64,000 bases of DNA, from assembly GCF_037325665.1 (NCBI RefSeq), contig NC_090252.1, forward strand, positions 73,242,396 through 73,306,395, read 5' to 3'. Every line of letters starts with the position of its first letter. Position 1 is the stretch's first letter. This document shows positions 56,451 through 64,000 of the stretch, piece after piece. Position numbers and translations under genes: made by a program. Below the pieces are notes generated by a model. It searched no databases. It saw only the letters and a list, made by a program, of their open reading frames with translations, and had not been told where the DNA came from. This DNA is from Littorina saxatilis (lineage: Eukaryota; Mollusca; Gastropoda; Littorinimorpha; Littorinidae).

Positions 56451-56925
56451 TTTTACGTTGTATTCACGTTATATTCACGTTGGGTTACGTTGGGTTTACG
56501 TTGCGTTTCAACGTTTTTTTACGTAGATTTGTATGGACGAAATCACGCGGGAATAACGTTGGAAAACAACGTTGCGTTTTACGTGACACCAACGTGAATG
56601 CAACGTGAATTATTGGTGGAGGTGGATTGTTCGTAAAAACATTACGTGAATTCTACGTTGTCACAACGTGAATTTGTGGTTGTGGTTTGGTTGAAATTGC
56701 GCTTCATTTTTACGTAATGTCCACGTGAATGGAACGTAAATTTTAGGTCAAAATTTAGGTCAAGAATTACGTGAATTCTACGTTGACACAACGTGAAAGT
56801 TGAGTTTTGGTGCATTTTTCGTGATAAAATTGACGTGAATTACACGTCGACACAACGTGAAGTTTTGGTTGTGGTTGTGGTTTGGTTTGATTTCGACGTG
56901 AATGCAACGTTGAGAGTGAATGTAG
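56451..56925. repeat. ACGT-rich degenerate array
   Basis: Irregular repetition of CAACGTGAAT, TACGTTG and ACGTGAATTC words on both strands, so the block is partly self-complementary. No coding potential. Confidence 0.75.
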
Positions 56926-57061
56926 GTTTTGGTAAATGTATCCACGCACACACACCAACTTTCACACTCAGTCACAGATCATAAGGACTATTACATGTAA
57001 CACCATAAACTCAAGATACGATCAACAATTTTATTTCATAACAAAAACATGCATATTATCA

Positions 57062-57345
57062 GAGACTATAGAGTATTCACGACTTTCCGACCTTGACATT
57101 GTAGTTAGGGTCATGTGGGCGTCGGCATCATTGTCCAATCAGAAATAAGCAATGCTCATCTCCAAGGTGTGTTCCGGGCTGAGGTGCACGAAGCAAAAGT
57201 GGGTGACAACCAATGGGAGATCTGCCCAAGTCGGTCCGCTCCCTCCCGGTCGGGGTGCACGAAGCCTTTTTCCCAGGGTTGCGTACCGAATGGGAGGCTC
57301 CCGTTCGGACCTGCTAGCTACCAGCCCCACTCAAAGAAGTTGGCA
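57062..57345. repeat. Dispersed repeat, copy 3, with CCAAT word
   Basis: 57062-57175 is an inverted match to 49570-49690, and 57172-57290 a direct match to 51555-51695. A CCAAT word lies at 57210-57214. The repeat ends shortly before an ATG in good context at 57355. Confidence 0.65.
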
Positions 57346-57564
57346 CCCCAAAAAATGGCGACCGTCTTTTTCGAAATGACATTTTCGGAGATTTTACAAA
57401 AACAACGCCCGAACGAAAAGGTAGAATGGTGCCTTCCGTTCGATTTCAAGTCATGCTTTTCACATTTCCAAGCAAGATAACCGCTGAGAGTGCAGAAACG
57501 CCGCTGTTCGACTTTGAAATCTCGAATCGCAGACGATCTTCGCTTTCACAGTACAATCATAGCA
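57346..57564 (+). other. possible first exon, unproven
   Basis: CCAAAAAATGGCG at about 57348-57360 puts an ATG in good context; its frame runs 42 codons (MATVFFEMTF...) to a stop at 57480. A strong donor-like word ATAGCAG|GTGAGG stands at 57564. No matching downstream exon was identified, so this may equally be a non-coding leader. Confidence 0.25.
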
Positions 57565-58929
57565 GGTGAGGCAGTGTTACTCATTTCGATTAGCTCGTTT
57601 TCGTATTTTGTGTGCATTACGATCATGTAGAATTATTGGAATCAAAGCAGGAATGACTAAGGCATGCAAATGCGTTGATTTTGTCGAAAGCTGTACAGTA
57701 GTTAGCTAGATTCTTTCTGTTGAGTTTGTTTGTATGACTGAATTTCGTCTTCAAAATCTTACCACTTCTGTGATTTTCATTGTTTGTTTAGCTCATCGGC
57801 AGGAAAATCGTCAGGCAAAATATCAATCTGTTGAATGATAACGTTAAGATAAGGGATGTTCAAACATGTATCTGCTTGCAAACACAAGCGCAAGGCCAGA
57901 TCTATCTGCTTCATTGACTGCCAGATTTTCATTGTATTTTCAAACTGACTCGTTTGCAGACTCTCAAATTAGATCCAGTGTTTGTATTATTAGATTCATG
58001 ATTGACCATTCAGGCTGTTTACGATGATTACGTTGTGTTTGTTTATGCTGATGCAATCTGCAGATCAAAGGGAACTGACCGCAGGCTGACCCAGTGATCA
58101 ATACAACTTGTGTTTACCACTCAACATTTCCTTCCACCTATAACTCAAGGGCAAAAATAAAGGTACATGCTTGTGGATTCATTATGCAATTCATGTCTGT
58201 GAAGATCAAGATAGTTGTGAGCTTTAACTGATTATGCTTCATGTCCAACTAGCACTGTAACCAACCTTCAACCCTGCCCCCACCCCCTATCCTTGCCCCC
58301 TCTCTGCATAATTGTAAGAGATTTGAAATAAAGAAGATCCGTATTTATCCTTATTAATCTCCTTCCAGATTCTTTATAGGCGCGCACACACACAGTCAAT
58401 CATCTGACTCCCGCTCAGAAGTTTAGGAAAGCAGAGAGAAGATTAGAAGAATTTGTAGTCTTTCACCAACTCATTCTTTCCAAACAATAGCCAATGGTTT
58501 AATTAGAACATACAAATTGGTTTGTTTCTGTCATAGAGATTACACAACGTCATCGAGTGAGGGAGTTTCAATATTTTTTGGTCCCTCACAAGATGACGTT
58601 TGTGTAATTTGTGTATACAATGATCAACGACAAAGACAAAAATTAAAACAAAAACAACACGAACTCTTTTCCATCGAGGAATGGTGGAAGGAAAATAGTG
58701 TGGCGTGTCTTTGGTTTTAGTGGCTTACAAAATGGTATTCGTGAATAAAGTTTCGATTCTTTTATTTTGATTTTGAAAGAAAAAATTAGAGCCGACACAA
58801 TGCAAACCTGGAAATCACGGTAGAAGCCACTTTCGCGTTCAGTTTGCTTGATCAAGAACTTGTGCGACAGCCATTGTGTAACCAGGAAGTGACGTATCTT
58901 TAGCTACACTTGACCTCATTTCAACCTTT
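57565..58929. other. 1.36 kb without recognised gene
   Basis: AT-rich. AATAAA words occur at about 58327 and 58743. No supported frame. Confidence 0.35.
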
Positions 58930-59039
<110 letters not shown>

Positions 59040-59263
59040 ACGCATAGTTGATTAACGCAAATTTATTGCAATGAAACAAACAAGAACACGAACACTTTCT
59101 TTGCTTGAAATATAAATTCGTTCCAGTTTATCTTGGATTCTTGTCATTGGGCCTCATCAACTTAGGAGTAAAAAAAAGAAGAAAAAAACAACCACACACA
59201 CGTACACAACTTAATGTAACTGAATGGAATTTGGTGCTCTGCAACTGAAGACGAAGAAGAAAC

Positions 59264-60538
59264 TCATTGCGGCATTGTGAAATTGAAATTGAAAACTCCT
59301 CCATGAATGGGCGCATCAAAGGTCACTGCTGGCTGGCGGAGTGTGTTTCCGCCTAAGGCCGAGGCACTGGAATCTGCGTCATCAGTAGTTGACGTCATAG
59401 CTCCCAACTTTGAGACTGTGCAAGTGCGCGTGGTTGATAGAATTCGGGAAACTTGCAGTTGCTGGTTGTCGGGCATTTTCGCGTAACTGAGTACAGACTG
59501 AATGTTTTTATGTCCTGATTTCTCCATTATATGGGTTGGGGGAACTCCAGAATCATTGAGCTTCTGTAGCAGCGTCTTCCTCGCCGAGGTACCCGAGATT
59601 CGTTTACTTGTGGTGGAAGATATCTCGGACGCGGCCGCCATTTCTTTCATCAAACTGCCGATTGTGTTCACTCCCATCGGCATTGCACGAAACCATTGTT
59701 TGCCTGGTTTCGGATCATGGACGCATGTGAGGTAGAACGGATAGTTGGAGCCGCATGTTTCTGCAGGGCGAAGAGAGGCATATTTCTCGAAGATCTTCAC
59801 AGGGCACCGCTCAGGGTTTTCAACATCTTCATACGCTCGCGGTTTTGCCCTGACATCCTGCCTGGAGACCCCTGTTCTTGTTTTCGTGGTTCGCTCGTTG
59901 AATTCCAAGAAGCGGTGGCCACTGCTGTCCATCTGAACAGTTACGTCGGACCAGCACATCTGGCGATGGTCGGTTCTTGCCCGCATTCCAAAGTGGAGGC
60001 AGTTCAACCACCACAGGGTGTTGATTATGGCTCTTGGTGTGGACACTCCCAACTGACCAGAGTCCCACAGTGTTTCCACCTCTTCGTCCGTTAGTGCACA
60101 CGCTCTTTGAGGTAAGTTTCCTTTCCCTGCTGATTTCAGATTTTTTTGTTTGCTTTTTGCAACTGCTCGAACGTTTTCAAACAGCGTATCATTGCTGGAA
60201 AAAATCTTGGCTTTTCCGTTCGCTGCCATGTGCTGATCGACGGCGGACAGAAATCCTCGAATCGTACCTGGTTCATATTCATCTCCATCTTCGCGTTTCA
60301 CCGTTGTAAGAAACTTGACAAGAATGTTTGCAACAAGTTTTGGATCCTCAATTTTCGCTATATCAGCTGATCTCATCTGTTTTGCAAACTCTTCGGTTTG
60401 AAGAATGAAATCTGAAATCAGCCGTATCACATGTTCAGTTTTTCTTTTGGTGTTGGCGTTTTCTGTATCGGTGATGAGAGCGTTCACATCGTCATCAGTC
60501 ACTTTCTCGAATCTCCTTTTTTTGGGCGCAGCGGCCAT
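59264..60538 (-). CDS. Crypton-type tyrosine recombinase-like protein (DUF3504-like)
   Basis: A 424-residue intronless protein. An N-terminal basic segment (PKKRR) could be a nuclear signal. Residues 30-140 resemble the SAM-like core-binding region of this family (TENANTKRKT, TIRGFLSAVDQH). The catalytic region shows FGMRARTDHRQMCW (Arg186), TSAR (317-320), KSGHKNIQSVLSYAK (His343, Tyr352). In relatives as I remember them the third block is H-S-A-R, so a Thr in place of the first His is unusual and may mean loss of catalysis. The tail (380-424) is Ser/Asp-rich and ends FNFNFTMPQ. It could be a Crypton DNA transposon or a domesticated gene of the KIAA1958/ZMYM kind. Start chosen as the first ATG of the long frame. 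Confidence 0.82.
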   Translation of the reverse strand: MAAAPKKRRFEKVTDDDVNALITDTENANTKRKTEHVIRLISDFILQTEEFAKQMRSADIAKIEDPKLVANILVKFLTTVKREDGDEYEPGTIRGFLSAVDQHMAANGKAKIFSSNDTLFENVRAVAKSKQKNLKSAGKGNLPQRACALTDEEVETLWDSGQLGVSTPRAIINTLWWLNCLHFGMRARTDHRQMCWSDVTVQMDSSGHRFLEFNERTTKTRTGVSRQDVRAKPRAYEDVENPERCPVKIFEKYASLRPAETCGSNYPFYLTCVHDPKPGKQWFRAMPMGVNTIGSLMKEMAAASEISSTTSKRISGTSARKTLLQKLNDSGVPPTHIMEKSGHKNIQSVLSYAKMPDNQQLQVSRILSTTRTCTVSKLGAMTSTTDDADSSASALGGNTLRQPAVTFDAPIHGGVFNFNFTMPQ

Positions 60539-60591
60539 TAAATTTTCGTCCTCTTGAAAAAGTCGCTTATCAAATCAAAATCGCCGTCCAT
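60538..60591 (-). CDS. upstream reading frame of 17 codons, stop overlapping the recombinase start
   Basis: ATG at 60591 in good context (TCAAGATGG) encodes MDGDFDLISDFFKRTKI and stops at TAA, whose last base is the first base of the main ATG (TAATG). The main ATG has a weaker context. This layout would allow termination-reinitiation or simple repression of the recombinase. It may also be chance. Confidence 0.45.
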   Translation of the reverse strand: MDGDFDLISDFFKRTKI

Positions 60592-61245
60592 CTTGACGAA
60601 CGAACGTTGGCGTGTGAATACACAACCGGAAATAGATCTAGATCTAAATTGATCTCTATGACCCGTGCCTTGATACCATTGAGATCATAGGAGATGCACA
60701 GCAGTGCCGATACCAGGTTTCTTTAGCTTCACTTTAAAATGATATGAGAACGATAGTTATTCACTTGAAAGTGAACACAGGAGAGTTGTATACATAGCAA
60801 TTATCAACTCATTCCTCAAATTTTCAAATATTTTCTTGCTTACAATAATCAATTCATGACCTTTTGAAACTCATTCATTCATTGTCCACGACCTTTTGAA
60901 ACTCACTCATTCATTGTCAACGTCATAACATATTTACAAGGACAAGACAGCAAATAAACAAAACATAACTTTTACGTTATGTAGAGGTGACGATGTAGCT
61001 AGCCTTCAACCTTACGGCCTCCATCGCACCCTCGCCACACTGGCACCACCCCGCACAAGTCAGACTGGGGCGGCCTGTTACAACATATAACACCCTACTG
61101 TAACAAACTAACAATATTCGAAAACACACCAACCGAGCACAAGAAAATTATACAATTCCGAAATTATTCAAGTACACAAGTCATGTCCGCGCATACAAAA
61201 GAAATGTTCAAGTTCACACAAAACTAGCAAAGTACCTCATCTTCC
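60592..61245. other. intergenic, nothing recognised except a short duplication
   Basis: A GACCTTTTGAAACTCA unit is duplicated in tandem at about 60857-60925. AGATCTAGATCTA lies at about 60635. No gene seen. Confidence 0.4.
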
Positions 61246-61256
61246 AATATGGCGGC
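61246..61256 (+). promoter_or_regulatory. CCAAT/YY1-like promoter word
   Basis: CCAATATGGCGGC at 61244-61256 overlaps a CCAAT box and an AANATGGCGGC-type YY1 word, a combination common at animal transcription starts. It lies 420 bases upstream of the first exon-like cassette at 61677. A plus-strand frame of 107 codons (61287-61610) follows; I see no recognisable domain in it. Confidence 0.3.
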
Positions 61257-61676
61257 ACCCATACAAAAGTCCAAGTCATCCCGGCAATGTTTCCTGGTTC
61301 CAAGGTTGACATCAAGATCAAATGTTTTCTTCCAAAGTTGACATCAAAAGCAAGAGCAGGTTTTCTCATCCGAGAGCCCAGGTCGAATGACTTTCAATTG
61401 TCAGGCAGTTTACAATCACAACTTGCACAACTCACAAAATCAGGCGGTTGCGATTATAACGTGAACAACTCGCACAGTTGTAAACTCACGTGCTGCGAAC
61501 CCAGTTTGACCCGCCCGTTGCTAACACGGAATCTTACTGAGCTGTTAAAACTTTCCACTCTCAAAGTTAAACAACTCCTGACAAACTCTTTGTATTACAA
61601 AAAGCACTAGTTATATCCCTTCAACTATAAACACCATAACCGCGATTCATTACAATAATTATGTTCAATTTTTCAG

Positions 61677-61769
61677 AATGACCTTGTTATCACTCCAGCG
61701 TCTGACCAAGGAGTCTACAGGCCATAGTCTCAGATGTGATGGGATCAAGAGGATGCCACAATGATCAAG
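61677..61769 (+). other. Exon-like cassette, copy 1
   Basis: Acceptor CAATTTTTCAG| at 61676, 93 bases, donor ATCAAG|GTAACTTT at 61770. Contains GGAGTCTACA and AGATGTGATGGGATCAAG. One frame reads SLRCDGIKRMPQ then TGA; another is open to the donor (IVSDVMGSRGCHNDQ). Homology to the other two cassettes continues into the following intron-like sequence. Confidence 0.55.
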
Positions 61770-62047
61770 GTAACTTTGCAAATACTCAAACAGATCTAAA
61801 TGCAGAAGGTGATCCACAAACATGTTTGCTTAAACATTACAAGGTTACACCCAGAACAACAACTGGCCTTAGTTGCTTATTAACTGCAAGCAACAAAGAC
61901 CCTCTCCCCCTCCCCTCTTCCACCTGCAACATATATTTATTTTCATATCCATATCCAACTTTTCCATTGCCTCTTATGTTGTATAACTGTTGATATTTGA
62001 CAGTAACAAGTTTTTGTTTCCAATCAATGGCTCTGCATTTACCCTGT

Positions 62048-62048
<1 letters not shown>

Positions 62049-62133
<85 letters not shown>
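62049..62133. repeat. (CA)n microsatellite
   Basis: Pure CA repeat of about 85 bases between cassettes 1 and 2. Confidence 0.96.
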
Positions 62134-62139
<6 letters not shown>

Positions 62140-62324
62140 TCACAATCTCACTCTCCCTGTTTTACATTCAGTCATTTGAATCACTAACACTTAACTGGGG
62201 TTCAGTGAATCTGTGATAGTGTTATTTGGAGTAAGATTATTGACTTTTTTGCTGCGCCTGTTTTTCCTATCCACATAATTCGTTTTGTCCATTAAAATGC
62301 TGGTTTTTGTTTTAATCACTACAG

Positions 62325-62387
62325 TATGTGTCCATATAGTTTACGCCTGAGATGTGATGGGACCAAAAGGTTTCCAGAATGAAACAG
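62325..62387 (+). other. Exon-like cassette, copy 2
   Basis: Acceptor TTTAATCACTACAG| at 62324, 63 bases, donor GAAACAG|GTAACTTT at 62388. Shares AGATGTGATGGGACCAAAAGG with copy 1 and the in-frame RLRCDGTKRFPE then TGA. It is shorter at its 5' side than copies 1 and 3. Confidence 0.55.
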
Positions 62388-62708
62388 GTAACTTTTTTTT
62401 TTACCTGATCTTTGTCATGCAGAAGTTGGTTCACATTATACATTGCAGTGTTGTTGTCTTCCAAATACATTAAACATTGTACCAGTCATTACATTTAAAT
62501 GACAATGCTGACTAATATCAAACCTCCCCCGGTTCCCCAACCAGCCTTCTCACATCCCCCCCACCCACCCCACCCCGTCCAACCCCCCCCCCCCCCCAAC
62601 TCATTAGATCACGGACACCACACTAATAAAGTCATATATACTGTTGCTGCTGCTAAAAGTTGTTGTGACTTGTTCTTTCTCTGTGTATATTTTTGTGTGT
62701 TTCCACAG

Positions 62709-62806
62709 AATGCAGTTCTTCCATGCGCCTCAACGTCTATAGATCTATGGAGTCTACAACATTGTCTGAGATGTGATTTGAGCCACAGCATGTCAGAATG
62801 ATCAAG
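62709..62806 (+). other. Exon-like cassette, copy 3
   Basis: Acceptor TGTTTCCACAG| at 62708, 98 bases, donor ATCAAG|GTAACTTT at 62807. Shares GGAGTCTACA, CTGAGATGTGAT and CAGAATGATCAAG with the others; in the same frame CLRCDLSHSMSE then TGA. 62807-63002 is intron-like, with the same TAAAACATTG-CA-CAGTCA words seen after copy 2. Confidence 0.55.
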
Positions 62807-63002
62807 GTAACTTTTTAACCACATATAGCTGATCAAACTGAAGAATTCAAACACACAGTTTCAGTGGGTTTTTTAATGCATAATTAAAACATTGCAACAG
62901 TCAGGGGCTTTCTCCCAATAAAGATTGTGAGGTTTTCTTTGCAAGTTGTTTCGCTATGCAGAGTGTGATGTTTTTGTTTGTTATATATTTGTTTTTGTTA
63001 TT

Positions 63003-63125
63003 CATATCTATATATTTTTGGAATCAGGAACCGGTCTTGCTGCGTTGCGTTGCGTTCAGTTTCATTCTGTGAGTTCGACAGCTACTTGACTAAATATTGT
63101 ATTTTCGCCTTACGCGACTTGTTAG
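63003..63125. repeat. TTTAGTCAAG-family repeat, rearranged fragment (copy D)
   Basis: 63003-63032 matches the family in the orientation of copy A (TTTTTGGAATCAGGAACC); 63033-63125 matches its first part in reverse (GGTCTTGCTGCGTTGC to CGCGACTTGT). Two pieces have been joined head to head. Confidence 0.7.
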
Positions 63126-63944
63126 ACTTGTTATTCTGCTTGCTCGGCTTTGTCAGATGTCTTCATTTCTTGTTGCTATGTTCTTGCTTTTGCATTATTG
63201 TTTTTTATTTGCGGGTCAAAATGTGTGTGTCAGGGGTCAATTGGTTTGACTTAAACTTGACGTTCGTGTTTCTCCAAACAGAGATACACGCACTCCATGA
63301 CTTTGTGAGAAGATAAAACATATCGATAGGTTTCATTTGTTTGCGATAAAGCATAAATGTATGACCTTTGATGAGGTAGTTTTGTTTTTTGTTTACATTT
63401 GCCAGTTTGCCAGTTCGTATTTGGAACTTGGCGAAGCAGTGTCGTCTGTTTAGGTCTGGGGAAACGCCAATGAAAAGAGCCGAAGAATCCTCGAGCGTTT
63501 CTATTGGGTTTGCTTTTGATTATCCATGTAATAGGGCTTCCTGCAACTATGGTAACCGGGGATTTATTCCCCGGGGAACATGACATTTATTTCCCAGGTG
63601 CTTGTGAATGAAAACTCGTGAAAATGATGACAATTACGAATGCCTATTTTGTGAGATGTAAAACACACGGCAAAGCTCACTGTGCAACCCGACTCAGTAA
63701 AAGGCCCGTTGGCATACTGTGTCGTGTGAATTAGGTCAGTTCGATCGTCGCTTACACCGCCGCTTTGCACGAAAAGTTGGATGATATCTGCACGGTCTTC
63801 CTACCGCCGGTTCAGGTTTTTTGTTGTTGCTGCAGTCAAGTAGGCCATCTCCAGTTATACGCTTTTGAACAAACCGTTATCATATGATACAGGCCAACTG
63901 GTCTTAGAGGACGTTAATCCCTAATAGTCAGTCAGTCAGTCAGT
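63126..63944. other. non-coding, nothing recognised
   Basis: Two short overlapping frames (63389-63583 plus, 63564-63770 minus) have no recognisable domain. A near-palindrome CCGGGGATTTATTCCCCGG lies at 63557-63576. Confidence 0.3.
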
Positions 63945-63953
63945 CTCTCTCTC

Positions 63954-64000
<47 letters not shown>
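63945..64000. repeat. (TC)n microsatellite running off the window
   Basis: CT repeat with one TATC interruption, preceded by five CAGT units (GTCAGTCAGTCAGTCAGT). Confidence 0.96.

Noticed and set aside
59502-60370. Plus-strand frames of 60-132 codons
   Set aside because: Antisense shadows of the Crypton-type recombinase.
61287-61610. 107-codon plus-strand frame near a YY1-like word as a host gene
   Set aside because: No domain, atypical composition and no conservation evidence; mentioned only as context of the exon-like cassettes.

Overview
The window looks like a repeat-rich animal genome, most likely a marine gastropod mollusc. That is an inference from the repertoire: tRNA-derived SINEs with a shared central domain, an EN-RT-RNase H LINE, Ty3/gypsy and BEL/Pao elements, a Crypton-type tyrosine-recombinase gene, a repeat ending in a TTTAGTCAAG hairpin, spliced genes and very long dinucleotide arrays. 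There is no bacterial-style gene organisation. Most of the window is mobile DNA. Few single-copy genes can be supported.

Layout. 1-7955 is a minus-strand Ty3/gypsy element whose left LTR lies outside the window. 8040-12940 is a minisatellite split by a nearly full-length minus-strand LINE, itself carrying a SINE. 12941-14640 is the 5' part of a second LINE (Tx1-like). 14655-19279 holds five exons of a minus-strand gene with a MULE-transposase-like domain; the exons are phase-compatible and have usable splice sites, and a SINE and a LINE fragment sit in one intron. 19995-41617 is a decayed plus-strand LINE split by a Tc1/mariner derivative (20012-20578) and by a second copy of the gypsy element (20934-40683). 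That gypsy copy carries a palindrome-rich inverted-repeat element inside its 3' LTR and a whole-looking plus-strand BEL/Pao element (27771-36734) inside pol.

41680-43590 holds an abundant-type repeat, a small inverted-repeat element and a GT/TGACGTC minisatellite. 43587-48553 is a broken gypsy element of another lineage. 48554-57565 is mostly non-coding, with dispersed promoter-like repeats, two opposed copies of the TTTAGTCAAG repeat and an ACGT-rich array. 59264-60591 is a single-exon Crypton-type gene preceded by a 17-codon upstream reading frame that ends in TAATG. 61677-62806 contains three diverged tandem copies of an exon-like cassette, each with a splice acceptor and a GTAACTTT donor.

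The genes do not form a pathway. What the window records is an insertion history. In the deepest stack the order can be read from target duplications and interrupted reading frames: LINE first, then the mariner derivative and the gypsy copy, then BEL/Pao and the inverted-repeat element inside the gypsy copy. All family calls are from motif recognition by eye; no database search was possible.
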